DNA of 64,000 bases from Lamellibrachia satsuma (lineage: Eukaryota > Annelida > Polychaeta > Sabellida > Siboglinidae), in the NCBI GenBank assembly GCA_033239005.1, contig BSQZ01000028.1, forward strand, positions 4,856,911-4,920,910, given 5' to 3'. This document shows positions 11,345-24,177 of this stretch, piece by piece. The notes under the pieces are model-generated. The model was given only the letters and a program-made list of their open reading frames with translations, was not told where the DNA came from and made no database searches. Numbering within the stretch: position 1 is the first letter of the stretch; every line of letters begins with the position of its first letter. The position numbers and the translations under genes are program-made.

Positions 11345-12790
11345 TCCCTGCTGTCAGCATTGACGACGTACTCACCTAGTTTGAAAATGACCAACATACA
11401 ATGTTGTCAGCACTGACGACGTACTCACCTAGTTTGAAAATGACCACACAGGAATTACTGTCAGTACTGACGACGTACTCACCTAGTTTGAAAATGATCA
11501 CACACGCACTACTGTCAGTACTGACGACGTACTCACCTAGTTTAGAAATAATCACACAGGCACTGCTGTCAACACTGACGACGTACTCACCTAGTTTGAA
11601 AATGACCAACAGGCAATGTTGTCAGCACTGACGACGTACTCACCTAGTTTGAAAATGACCACACACGCACTACTGTCAGTACTGACGACAGACTCACCTG
11701 GTCTGTACATGAGAACACGGACACTGCTGTTAGCACTGACGACGTACTTACCTAGTTTGAATAGGACCACACTAACACTGCTGTCAGCACTGACGACGTA
11801 CTCACCAAGTTTGAATAGGACCACACTAACAATGCTGTCAGCACTGAAGACGTACTTACCTAGTTTGAATAGGATCACACTGACACTGCTGTCAGCACTG
11901 ACTATATACTCACCTAGTGTGTACTTGACCACAATAATATTGCTGTCAGCATTGACAGCGTACTCACCTAGCAATGCTGTCAGCACTGACGACGTACTCG
12001 CCTAGCTTGAAAATGACCACACAGGCACTGCTGTCAGTACTGACGGCGTACTCACCTAGTTTGTACCTGACCACACTGACAATGCTGTCAACACTGAAGA
12101 CGTACTTACCTAGTTTGAAAATGACCAACAGGCAATGTTGTCAGCACTGACGACATACTCACCTAGTTTGAAAATGACCACACACGCACTACTGTCAGTA
12201 CTGACGACGTACTCACCTGGTCTGTACATGAGAACACGGACACTGCTGTCAGCACTGACGACGTACTTACCTAGTTTGAATAGGAACACACTAACACTGC
12301 TGTCAGCACTGAAGACGTACTTACCTAGTTTGAATAGGACCACACTGGCACTGCTGTCAGCACTGACTATATACTCAGCTAGTGTGTACATGACTACAAT
12401 AATATTGCTGTCAGCATTGACAGCGTACTCACCTAGCAATGCTGTCAGCACTGACGACGTACTCACCTAGCTTGAAAATGACCACACAGGCACTGCTGTC
12501 AGTACAGACGACGTACTCACCTAGTTTGTACCTGACCACACTGACAATGCTGTCAACACTGAAGACGTACTTACCTAGTTTGAATAGGACCACACTGACA
12601 CTGCTGTCAACACTGACTATGTACTCACCTAGTGTGTACATGACCACTCTAATATTGCTGTCAGCAGTGACAGCGTACTCACCTAGTTTGTACATGACCA
12701 CACTGACACTGCTATCAGCATTGACGACGTACTCACCTAGTTTGTACATGATCACACTGACACTGCTGTCAGCACTGACCATGTACTCTT
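11345..12790 (-). repeat. 54-bp minisatellite of tandem 5' splice sites (copy A)
   Basis: About 27 units, mostly 54 bp, covering the end of exon 4 and the start of intron 4. The sense consensus encodes GEYVVSADSSVSVVMYKL (18 residues), and the codon after L is G split by a donor: CTAG followed by GTGAGTAC or GTAAGTAC. By eye about 25 units keep the GT; exceptions are a GC near 11990 and a CT near 12370. The first unit is the real end of exon 4 (EYMVSADSSVSVIMYKL), so the array grew from the exon's own terminus. Donors after 12737, 12683, 12629, 12575, 12521 and 12467 are all in the same phase. A short 34-bp unit then shifts the frame and a stop occurs at 12429. Segments near 11616-12005 and 12135-12470 are near copies of each other (offset about 519 bp), a higher-order repeat. 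Confidence 0.9.
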
Positions 12791-13673
12791 GTGACGCGCT
12801 CTCGTAGCCGTCTTTTCTTGCGGTCAGCCTAAGTCCAGAGACGCAGACGCTGGACAACGTGAACCCTCCGTCCCGGTCGCTCACAGCCGCCGCTGACCAC
12901 TCTCTCCCAACAGTGTAAATGTTGACACCTGCCAGTGCCAGCGACGTCTGTCTGTCTGTCACTTTACCTCGGAAGATGTCACCGCTGCACTGGCACACAG
13001 AACAGTCTGGGTCGAGAACGCCACCTGTCGGGCACGTCCGGGAACAATCTGCAATTGCAAAAAGTTACGTGAGGAGTTTGTTGCACACTCAGATGTGATA
13101 TTCCGCGCATATTTTCTAGTGATTGAAATATCAAATAATGACCTGTCATATGGCATGTCTAAAAAAGTCATGAATATTATTATTACCCCGGCGCACTCTG
13201 AATACGACGACAACGACGACAATAGTGACACTTTGGGACATACCTGGACACATCCATTCGTCACACGGCCGGTTTTCACTGGACACCCCGACACATTCTG
13301 AGCCGCCATTTTGTGGCGCCGGATCATCGCACTGTCTCACGCGTCGCTGCGTTCCACCGTCACACGTGGCTGAGCAGGAGGACCACGGGTCCCATTCGGA
13401 CCACTGACCGTCGATCACAAGACCACCAGGAGCGTCTTCTAAATACCAAATATAAACAATGTGCGTCATTTATTTACGTTCTTTGTCTTTCTTACTATTT
13501 TTCTTTTGTGTTTATTGCCACGATAAAGAGTAGGAAAGTTACATCGTATATGTTGGTTCGGACGACTTCTCAAGTAGAGCAATCAATTAGCGTTTAGTTT
13601 TACTTGAAAATTACGTTATATGTGTATAATACTTTTAATTAACTATTCTGGCTATTCTGTGAAGTTACTTGTA

Positions 13674-13797
<124 letters not shown>

Positions 13798-13849
13798 GTA
13801 TCGTTTCTGTTGTGTGTTATTAAAACAATTGTTTATTACTTATGTAGCT

Positions 13850-14056
13850 AATATAGATCCAGAAGTAAAGACGTGGCGACAGAGCTGGTTAGTTGACAAA
13901 CAAAGCATGGACATAGAAGACCACCCCTAACGTATTCAAAACAATTCGTATCTGAATTCACGATACCGGTTCCTCGAAAAGGCTATGCAGGACAGACATC
14001 AATGGAGACGTATGGTGAACAACTATCACGGGACACGTCCACCGGACGACTAGACG
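13850..14056 (+). mobile_element. transposon tail fragment in CILP intron 2 (copy A)
   Basis: The plus strand reads [18 protein letters not shown] then, after a gap, KAMQDRHQWRRMVNNYHG and a short end with stop. This looks like the C-terminus of a retroelement protein, but I cannot name the family surely. The same fragment sits in intron 2 of copy B (minus strand, 26.82-27.02 kb) and in remnant C (21.18-21.31 kb), so it was there before the gene was duplicated. Confidence 0.5.
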
Positions 14057-14788
14057 ATGAAGAGATAATAAACATAGATTTGTTATTCACATTGTATTTG
14101 AGTTTTGATAGTACGTACTCTGGCAAGAACACGTGGGTGATGTCCAATCACACGCCTTGATGTTGTCATTCCACACAATTTTAGCCGGACATGGTCGGTT
14201 ATCGTATGTCATGCCGTTACTACATGTCACGTACACGTCACATGCGTCGCATGACTGGTAGTTGCCGTTCGCTTGGTTTGTGCAAGACCTCACGCAGTTT
14301 GTGCCGGTGCTAGTACATTTACTTTGCACTGTAACATTACAAACAAATATAGCAACAATAATGATCATGTCAGAATGTAATCAAGACAACACTATGCGAC
14401 CACCGGATGACGTGATCATGTTATATGTTTACATTTGATGACTATAATCATAGTTCAATCTGTTAACTATTCCTCCCACTACGTGATGATAATTGTATAT
14501 GTTTGCACTTGATGACTATCTTGTTTACTTTTTTAATAAGAAATATTTTTATGCAATAACCAATACAAGTCCGATGTAGTAGAGATTGAAAAGGGCCAAA
14601 TAACTGACGGCAGTCTAAATTCTTATCAAAATCAACCCGTTACCTAAGGTTATCACAGCCAGTAGCACTGTCACAGTCAGAAGAACGAATCGCAAACACA
14701 TCACTGCCGCCATTTTGTCTCAGACTCGCGACCACTGAACGATTTCAGCCGAGCGAGTGCTGCCTGTCCAATGCCGTCGCGTCACTGC

Positions 14789-14796
14789 CTTATATA
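14789..14796 (-). promoter_or_regulatory. TATA box of copy A
   Basis: TATATAAG on the minus strand, 76 bp upstream of the ATG at 14713; sequence and spacing match the copy B promoter. Confidence 0.7.
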
Positions 14797-14821
14797 CGCC
14801 GCAGCGACACGCACCAGTAGA

Positions 14822-14858
14822 CACGTGAGTTGGTTTACGACAAACATCGGTGACGTCA
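14822..14858 (-). promoter_or_regulatory. E-box and CRE upstream of copy A
   Basis: CACGTG at 14822-14827 and a perfect TGACGTCA palindrome at 14851-14858. Both are conserved in order and spacing upstream of copy B. CACGTG binds bHLH factors and TGACGTCA binds CREB/ATF factors in animals; use here is inferred. Confidence 0.5.
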
Positions 14859-14989
14859 ATCAAAGGTGCGTCAAGGCTTAAGGTTGTATCGCCTTTGCTT
14901 CTTATGGCATCCATCTTTCTGCTGGACAAAATGATGAGCCGATGATAAGCTGTGGTCTAATTAAGACCCACCCAGCAAGGACAGCAATT

Positions 14990-15289
14990 TAAGATTTGCC
15001 ACATTTAACTTAACTGAGGAACGTCTACTGCAGTAAATCAACTGATGTTACTGTATCCAATAAAGCAACATCGTAGCCGCTTTGTATTAATTGCTTTTTG
15101 ACGGGTTGTCGGTGTTCATGCTGATTAACGTGTCTCGTTAATGTTTCGGGCCCGAACAAACTATTTCCAATGTGTGTGGCCTAAGTGCTTGTACCCAGTA
15201 TCGGTGACGCGGTATGCATAAAACTGCAATTTGCAATTTACTTTCTCGTTGATAGTGGTGAAGAAAGTATTTAATTCAGGAGACATGTC

Positions 15290-15290
<1 letters not shown>
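14990..15290 (-). repeat. spacer element X, copy 1
   Basis: One of four related non-coding copies in the spacer (the others near 17.3-18.0, 23.0-23.7 and 24.95-25.4 kb). Hallmarks on the minus strand are AACGAGAAAGT, AAATAGTTTGTTCGGG, TTAACGAGACAC, AAAGCGGCTACGATG and AAATGTGGCA. Probably a non-autonomous transposon, but no ends or target duplications were resolved. This copy and the one at 24.95 kb are placed symmetrically between genes A and B. Confidence 0.6.

Positions 15291-15292
<2 letters not shown>

Positions 15293-15385
<93 letters not shown>
15293..15385. repeat. (TA)n microsatellite
   Basis: About 92 bp of pure TA directly beside spacer element X copy 1. Confidence 0.95.
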
Positions 15386-15388
<3 letters not shown>

Positions 15389-15739
15389 CAAGAGATACCA
15401 TTTCTTGTAATTACGACATTAATCGAAGCATATAAACATGTTTACAGGGATAGTGTGAGAGCGGCAAGATTGATGACGATCAACAACAGACATTATAAAG
15501 CGCGAACAACTCCACAGTCGCCAACCCGCTCAGTAACAAACTGTAGTTACTACGTTACGGAAGTTTCGCTCATGAGTTCACAGACTTTCCGGTAATACAG
15601 ATAATTTTATTTTAAGTAGCAACGGTCGGCTCGTAGTGTTGTATCGTCCAGTCTGTGGCGTCTTTTACTTGAATATGTCAGTGCAGTTGGTGAATTGTCG
15701 GCGATACATTTAGTAATGTCCATCGTCCACGTTTTTTGT

Positions 15740-16105
15740 CAGTCCGACCCCAACCTTTTTGACAAGGTCGGCACACTCGGTAGACAGCAAACTGCTGCAC
15801 TCTCGCTACACCAATGGTTCGTCTGCGATTTGCAATTTTTCATTTGCCATCTGGACCGTGTTATTTTGGATGGCAATCTTCTTTAAACTATACAGTTCTT
15901 ATTACTATATCCAAACATTTGTAATACGTGCAGAAACTTTTGCCTGTCTCAACAAAATGGCTTTGTCAATACGGTGACGTCATCGTCGACGTGCGTAAGC
16001 TCATCGTTCCCCTCGGTACATCGCTGCCTCTGTCTGTCGTATCCATATCACTTTTCTACGCGTCTTCTCCTTATGCATCAATTAAGCCACATTACCTGAC
16101 TAAAC
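15740..16105. repeat. left arm of spacer inverted repeat
   Basis: Reverse-complement match to about 24.64-24.90 kb: GACAAGGTCGGCACAC, ATTTGCAATTTTTCATTTG and GGTGACGTCATCG all recur inverted. The piece GCCATCTGG...GGATGGCAATCTT also resembles the LINE 3' tail at 1.38 and 52.57 kb. Confidence 0.6.
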
Positions 16106-16261
16106 GTGAACATCTCCTTTTTCATATGCAATGACGAAAATAACATGCTAATATTAAAAGAACACAAGTTTATAAGTAATTCTACAATGCGTTGTTAAAA
16201 TATCATTAAAAGTACTGAATCATAAAAAAGGCTTGCATTGTTGAATTAACATAGAATTAGT

Positions 16262-16680
16262 AACGCAATGTTGAGAACAACAAATGCAAGTGAACCATGT
16301 ACGTTTGTCCCGGGTGTAATGGTAGCAGTAGTGGTGGTGGTGGTGGTGATGGTGGTGGTGGTGGTGGTGGTGATGGTGGTGGTTATGGAGGTAGTGGTGG
16401 AGATGGTGGTGGTGGTGGTGGTGGTGGAGGTGGTGGTGGTGGTTATGGAGGTAGTGGTGGTGGTGGTGGTGGAGATGGTGGTGGAGGTGGTGGTGGAGGT
16501 GGTGGTGGTGGTTATGGAGGTAGTAGTGGTGGTGGTGGTGGAGATGGTGGTGGTGGTGGAGGTGGTGGTGGTGGTGGTGGTGGAGATGGTGGTGGTGGTG
16601 GTGGTGGTGGTGGAGGTGGTGGTGGTGGTGGTGGTGATGGTGGTGGTGGTGGTTGTGGTGGTGGCGGCGGCGGCAGTAAC
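16262..16680 (+). repeat. (GGT)n microsatellite at the tail of an element X-type repeat
   Basis: A unique stretch (CAACAAATGCAAGTGAACCA then TTTGTCCCGG) leads into about 355 bp of GGT triplets with GAT, TAT and AGT interruptions, ending in a short GGC run. The lead-in recurs before the TAG array at 18.0 kb and, inverted, at 22.99 kb. The poly-glycine frame across it is a by-product. Confidence 0.9.
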
Positions 16681-16840
16681 AATAATAATAAGAAGAAGAA
16701 AAACCTTTTATCTATAAAGCGCTGTATATATCCGAATAAAAAATATGTTCACAGAAACCTCATATTCCGGACATCATTTCACGGGAACAGAATTTCCAAA
16801 TGCTAATATAATTGTATGATTTGTTTATCTGGAAAACTTG

Positions 16841-17300
<460 letters not shown>

Positions 17301-17319
17301 AGTGCGTATTCATGTCCAA

Positions 17320-17995
17320 AAGTACATTGTACATTCTTTCTTCATCAGAATCAACGAGAAAGTTACAAATTGCAGTGTCGTGCCTACTATACCACTGATT
17401 CTTGGTACAAGCACTTACGCCCTACACATTGCTTTGAAAATAGTTTGTCCAGGTTACCCTGATCCGAAGTTTTAACGAGGCACATTGATCAGCTTGAAAA
17501 CCGACAACATGCAAGTCAAAGTCAACTACTGAATACGAGTGATTAAGCGGCTACGGTTTTGCGTTGCTGGAGACAATAACGTGAGTTGATTAATGGGGTA
17601 GACCTTCTTCAATAAGGTTAAATGTGGCACACTGGAAAAACCAGAAACTCGCATACGTGGAGGTTAACTTTAGTAATGTTTTTACAACTTTCCTACAATC
17701 CACTCACGTCGACAACCTTTCAAATTAACAAAATATCGATTAAACCACATTACCTGACTGACCAAACGTGAACATATCCGCTTCCACATGCAATGACTGA
17801 AATAACGTTAAGACTAAAAGAACACAAGTTTATGAATATTTCTACAATACATTGTGAAAATATCATTAAAATACTAAAATTAATTACGTTGATCATTAAA
17901 AACAAGGATTGCATTGTTATCTGCGTAACTGAATTAACAGTTTATAGCGCAATGTTGATAACAACAAATGCAAGTGAACCAAGTACGTTTGTCCC
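17320..17995 (+). repeat. spacer element X, copy 2
   Basis: Same family as 14990-15290 but longer. It runs from TCAACGAGAAAGTTACA through AAATGTGGCACACTGGAAAA and AACATATCCGCTTCCAC to TTTGTCCCGG, then directly into the TAG array. It pairs inverted with 23.0-23.69 kb. Confidence 0.65.
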
Positions 17996-18000
17996 GGATA

Positions 18001-18011
18001 TAGTAGTAGTA

Positions 18012-18089
<78 letters not shown>

Positions 18090-18108
18090 ATGGTGGTGGT
18101 GGTGGTGA

Positions 18109-18190
<82 letters not shown>

Positions 18191-18212
18191 AGTAGTAGTG
18201 GTGGTAATAGTG

Positions 18213-18255
<43 letters not shown>

Positions 18256-18275
18256 TAGTAGTAGTGGTAATAGTG

Positions 18276-18343
<68 letters not shown>

Positions 18344-18363
18344 GATGGTGGTGGTGGTGGTGA

Positions 18364-18412
<49 letters not shown>

Positions 18413-18434
18413 AGTAGTAGTAGTGGTAATAGTG

Positions 18435-18478
<44 letters not shown>

Positions 18479-18500
18479 AGTAGTAGTGGTGGTAATAATG

Positions 18501-18543
<43 letters not shown>

Positions 18544-18563
18544 TAGTAGTAGTGGTAATAGTG

Positions 18564-18614
<51 letters not shown>

Positions 18615-18620
18615 ATAGTG

Positions 18621-18656
<36 letters not shown>

Positions 18657-18683
18657 ATGGTAGTAGTAGTAGTGGTAATAGTG

Positions 18684-18725
<42 letters not shown>

Positions 18726-18752
18726 ATGGTAGTAGTAGTAGTGGTAATAGTG

Positions 18753-18837
<85 letters not shown>
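18001..18837. repeat. (TAG)n trinucleotide array, about 840 bp
   Basis: TAG repeats with regularly spaced GGT, GAT and AAT interruptions. Blocks of about 60 bp recur, so the array has higher-order structure. Frames through it (poly-Val, poly-Leu) are low-complexity artefacts. Confidence 0.95.
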
Positions 18838-18889
18838 GTAATATGTCTCCGAGAGTTGCCGCTGGTAGTCCCGCTTAATCGATCCCCGG

Positions 18890-19190
18890 CTGGGTGATCT
18901 CACCGTTCGGCTTGGTGAACTCGCCGCCCAACTTGGTGATACCGCCGCCCAACTGGGTGAACTCGCCGCCCGGCTTAGTGAACCCTCCGCCCAACTTTGT
19001 GAAACTGATGCCCGACTTGGCGAACCCATCACCGGCTGGGTGACCCCGCCGCTCGACTTGGTAAACCATCCGCCCTGCTTGGTGAACTTGCCGGCCTACT
19101 TGGTGAATTCGCTGTCCGGTTTCGTGAACCCGCCGCCTGACCTGATGAAGTCGCCGCCCGACTTGGTGAACTCGCCGGTTGGTTTAATTA
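18890..19190. repeat. 21-bp minisatellite (inverted relative of 42.3 kb)
   Basis: Units such as TTGGTGAACTCGCCGCCCGAC, 21 bp, continuing past AATTTCGGTGACATAGCC into the downstream flank of CILP remnant C. The same array, in opposite orientation and next to the same flank, lies at 42.29-42.61 kb. Confidence 0.85.
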
Positions 19191-19445
19191 ATTTCGGTGA
19201 CATAGCCTGTTTTACGTGTATACGTAATTTTCCATATCCTATATGTGTTTTAGAAAACGAAAATAAGTTTGTAATAGTTTTACATAACATATTGCGAACT
19301 GCAGATAATCTAAACGCTAAATATCAACTCAGTTTTGTTTTACTGTGTGACGTGTGTCAATATAATCGATATTTAAAGTTGGTTCGAATGCTTATTTGGT
19401 GAGTTATAGCGGGAAATAAAATATCATTGGTTATCCAGATTCCGG
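19190..19445 (-). other. 3' flank of CILP remnant C
   Basis: No gene. Reverse complement matches the flank of D (42.05-42.29 kb) and parts of the flank of B (32.53-32.66 kb), including GAGTTATAGCGGGAAA and TAATCGATATTTAAAG. Confidence 0.65.
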
Positions 19446-19794
19446 GTCTTCATGTCACAACTATCACCAGGTAATGTAATTACTGTTAGTACAACTATAT
19501 GTGTTTTAAAAAAGCCACAACTCAAAGGTTACATTTCTTCTGAAAAGGTCGAACTTCACCAGGAAGTTAAAGGTGTTATCACTTCGCCTCATCACTTTTC
19601 CAAAGGCGGCATCTTTGTTTCTAACGGCGCAGAAAAACCCTTATCCGGTGTTTCCGCCAGAACACGCTTAGCATACCGGACGTTAAGCTTGACGCTGGAG
19701 TTAGTGTTAGACACGAATTCCGTCGATCCTACGTCGCTCTCTCACAACAGTGGCGCCTCAAACACACAACCACTCGGGTGAGAGAGGGGAGCGA

Positions 19795-19865
19795 GAGACG
19801 AAAGTGAAAGATATAGAGGAGAGAGAGACAGACAGACAGAAAGACAGACAGACAGACAGACACAT
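19795..19865. repeat. purine-rich and (GACA)n tract
   Basis: GAGAGAG followed by GACAGACAGACA repeats. It is in the former last intron of remnant C, where copies A and B also carry microsatellites. Confidence 0.8.
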
Positions 19866-19904
19866 ATCAAAGAACAGAAGCGTCTGTATGCGTGCGCACT
19901 AGTG

Positions 19905-20985
19905 CCCTACGCGGGCCTATAATTTGAGCCCAAGCCTGGCCGGGCCCGGGACAGGCCCGCAGCAATTGTTCAAGCCCGGCCTTGCCCGGCCCAGGCCCGC
20001 AAACTAGAATGTAGGATCAAGCCCGGCCCAGGCCCGACCCAGTCCGTGAATATTTGGCCCAGTCCCGGTCCGGCTCGCAAGTTTCAGGCCCATACCCGGC
20101 CCATACCCGCGGGCCAAAGACGGGTAAGCCCGCGGCCCGCTATGTTTAGAGAAGATAAAACTATAATCTTATAAGAAATACGAAACACAAATAAACTGTA
20201 AAACATACTTATTGTTTTATTAAATAAAAAAATAATATATGAACATGTTTACTACTGAAATACTAATATCAGTTGTTGTTTAGTAGTGTCTAGCTAGTAG
20301 CTTGTACTAGCTACTACTATATGTCACCCACTGGCACTGACACCCAGTGGCATTTCCAACAGGAATGCAGTCACTAGCCTGAGACAGATCAGGTTGAGAC
20401 ATGTGTGAATTAGTACAAGTGTGAACGAATCAGTACTGGGAAAATTGTAGATACTAAATAGTAGTCACTAGTTCACACAACTGAAAAATACCAATTACCA
20501 ACTGGGGTGGGTACTGGCTACTGGCACTACTGGGCAATAGGCAGTGGCCAGTGGGCTGGTCATTCAGGCGGGCAATGTTTGGAGGCAAGACCTAGACAAT
20601 AGAATGTCCACTGGTTTGGTCAAAGGGTGATAAGTTGATGGTTAATCATGGCTTGATTGTCTCTGCAAATATGTCTAAAGTAAATATTTGGGACTGGCTG
20701 CTTCCAACCAGGTGAATTTAAGTGGCCTGGGGTCATTAGATCTATGCAAAAGGGTACATTCTTGCCAAAAATATGCGATTTACAAAGTCTAGACATCACG
20801 GATTAAGGGATATGAAGTAAAGTTTGAGCTGAAGAAGAATGATGGGAAACATGCATTAACTGTGATGAACCCAGTGAAACGATAGGTGCATAATTAATTA
20901 TAATTATTGTAGACAGAAAGCTTTGAACTGCAATAGTTCGTATACAACTGACCTTTAAAAAAAAGAAAGTGACACACAATTAGAT
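19905..20985. other. insertion inside remnant C with a GC-rich GGCCCG-repeat head
   Basis: This stretch has no match in the same intron of A or B, so it is an insertion. Positions 19915-20145 are dense in GGCCCG and CCCGGC motifs in both orientations, reminiscent of the subterminal repeats of some hAT elements. The rest (20.15-20.98 kb) is AT-rich, with short CACTGGCAC-type repeats near 20.32-20.56 kb. No transposase and no matching second end were found. Confidence 0.4.
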
Positions 20986-21179
20986 CTTAACCAATACGGC
21001 ATTGTGAACGCTTTTCGTATGCAATCTGTATATCAACCTCGGTGTAGTTTGTATCGAATGTCGGACACCGCGCCAAAACACACGCTCGGTTGGAGGCAAA
21101 CTTTTGGCTACACCAATAATTTACGCAGTACTGTATCAGTACAGTTGTGTATTTTTAACACAATTGTTCGTTACTTGTG

Positions 21180-21320
21180 TAGCTACTATAGATCCAGAAG
21201 TAAAGACGTGGCGAGAGAGCTGGTTAGTTAGCAACCAAAGCATGGCCATAGAAGACCAGGAATACCACGCCAATGGAGATGTATGGTGAACAATTTTCAT
21301 GGGACGACTTGATGATGAAG
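21180..21320 (+). mobile_element. transposon tail fragment (copy C intron 2)
   Basis: Matches 13.85-14.06 kb (GATCCAGAAGTAAAGACGTG, CAATGGAGATGTATGGTGAA), with an internal gap. Confidence 0.5.
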
Positions 21321-22090
21321 AGATAATTAACATAGATTTGTTATCCACATTATTCATTGTATTTGAGTATTGCTGGTACGTACTGAGACAGGATATTCAA
21401 ATCCTGGAAGAACATCACCTGACGCAAACCCATCGTGCTCCCACTCGAGAGGGAAAATCCTAGATCTTCTTTGTACCAATAAGCCTTCTCTAACTAAACA
21501 ATCAGATTCATTGGCGCGATACACTGTTGGGGTTTGTCAATTAATTTGCAAAAACAGAGAGAAACAGAAGGCACACGTGGGTGATGTCCAGTCACACGCC
21601 TTGATATTGTCATTCCACACAATTTTAGCCAGACATGGTCAGTTGTCGTATGTCATGCCGTTAATACACGTCACGCACACGTCACATCTGTCGCATGGTA
21701 ATCGACGTTCGCGTGGTTAGCGCAAGACCTGACGCAGATTGTGCCAGTGATGGCACATTTACTTTGAACTGTAACATATAAATATACATAGCAACAATAA
21801 CAGTAGCGTCATAATGTAATTAAGACAACACCGTGTGACCATCTGAAGAGATTATAATATTATATGTTTGCATTTGGCTTAACTACCATGTTAACAAGTC
21901 TTTTAACAAGAAATCATTTAAGGCAATCTAAATTCAAATACAAATCAACACGTTACCTGATTTAAGCAAACGTCGCTCAAAGTGCGTCGTGGCTCAAGGT
22001 TGTATCGCTTTTGCTTTATAACATCCAAACCGCAAGAAGTTATCCTTTATTCCTGCTGCCATCAGTCTTCTCAACAATGTGAAATGAATG

Positions 22091-22640
<550 letters not shown>

Positions 22641-22679
22641 ATTTTTATTCCGATATATACGGCGCTTTATTACTACTAA

Positions 22680-22804
22680 TGCCGCCGCCGCCGCCGACAC
22701 CATCATCACTACCACTACTATTACCACAACTACTACCACTACTACTACTACTACTACTAGTAGTAGTAGTAATAGTAATATTAGTGGTAGTAGTGGTAGT
22801 AGTG

Positions 22805-22855
<51 letters not shown>

Positions 22856-22951
22856 ATAGTAGTCGTATTAATAGTCTACTAATACGACTACTACTACTAC
22901 TACTGCTACTACTACTACTAAAACAACAACAACAACTACTACTACTACTAG

Positions 22952-22986
<35 letters not shown>

Positions 22987-22997
22987 GTAGTACTACT
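22680..22997. repeat. (TAC/TAG)n array of alternating polarity
   Basis: Begins GCCGCCGCCGCC, then CTA-type, TAG-type and again CTA-type trinucleotide blocks. The opposite-polarity blocks are complementary, so the strand can fold on itself. Ends at CCCGGGACAAA, the inverted lead-in of element X. Confidence 0.9.
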
Positions 22998-22999
22998 AT

Positions 23000-23690
23000 A
23001 CCCGGGACAAATGTACTTGGTTCACTTGCATTTGTTGTTCTCAACATTGTGTTACAAATTGTATGTTAATTCAGTTACGCAGAAAACAATGCAAGCCTTG
23101 TTTTTAAACGATAAACGTAATTTAGTATTTTTAATGATATTTTCACAACGCATTGTAGAATTATTTATCAACTTGTGTTCTTTTTAGTCTTAACACGTTA
23201 TTTCAGTCATTATATATGGAAACGGAGATGTTCACGTTTGGTCAGTCAGGTAATGTGGTTTAATCTATATATTGTTAATTTGAGAGCTTGTCGACGTGAG
23301 TGGACTGTAGGAGAGTCGTAAAAGATTACTGAAGTTAACCTCCACGTATGTGGGTTTCTGGTTTTTCCAGTGTGCCACATTTAACCTTATTGAAGAAGGT
23401 CTACCCCATTAATCAACTCACGTTATTGCCTCCAGCAACGCAACACCGTAGCCGCTTAATCACTCGTATTCAATAGTTGACTGCAACTTGCATGTTGTCG
23501 GTTTTCAAGCTGATAAATGTGTCTCGTTAAAGCTTCAGGTCAGGTTGACCTGAACAAACTATTTCCAAAGCATTGTGTAGGGCGTAAGTGCCTGACCAAG
23601 TATTGGTGTGATGGTATGCATAAAACTACAACGTGCAACTTTCTCGTTGATTCTGCTGAATAAAGTACAATTTCTGGACATGAATGCGAA
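23000..23690 (-). repeat. spacer element X, copy 3
   Basis: Inverted partner of 17.32-18.0 kb. It contains, on the minus strand, TCAACGAGAAAGTTGCA, AAATAGTTTGTTCAGG and CCACATACGTGGAGG-type sequence, and ends at the TAC/TAG array. Confidence 0.65.
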
Positions 23691-23694
23691 CGCA

Positions 23695-24177
<483 letters not shown>

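Larger units (their letters stand above)
19530..21960 (-). pseudogene. CILP-like remnant, copy C (only exons 2, 8, 9 left)
   Basis: Three exon fossils in gene order on the minus strand. The chitin-binding exon 2 is at about 21.78-21.58 kb, degraded, with changed cysteines and indels. Exon 8 is at 21.09-20.99 kb and keeps the code for EVDIQIAYEKR. The last exon is at about 19.74-19.545 kb, with stops. Exon 1 with the signal peptide is nearly gone near 21.94 kb, where only its splice-donor area is recognisable. Exons 3-7 are missing: exon 8 joins directly to intron 2 sequence at about 21095, a single deletion of some 6 kb relative to A. Copy C has the same orientation as A and lies between A and B. 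Confidence 0.75.

Noticed and set aside
11345..12790. CRISPR-like regularly spaced repeat
   Set aside because: Units are contiguous without unique spacers and this is animal DNA; the period is the exon-end duplication.
16297..16806. 169-codon poly-glycine ORF
   Set aside because: Pure GGT microsatellite; a silk or glycine-rich protein gene would need a signal peptide and varied flanks, which are absent.
17793..19032. Long poly-Val and poly-Leu ORFs
   Set aside because: Products of the TAG trinucleotide array; no start context, splice sites or homology.
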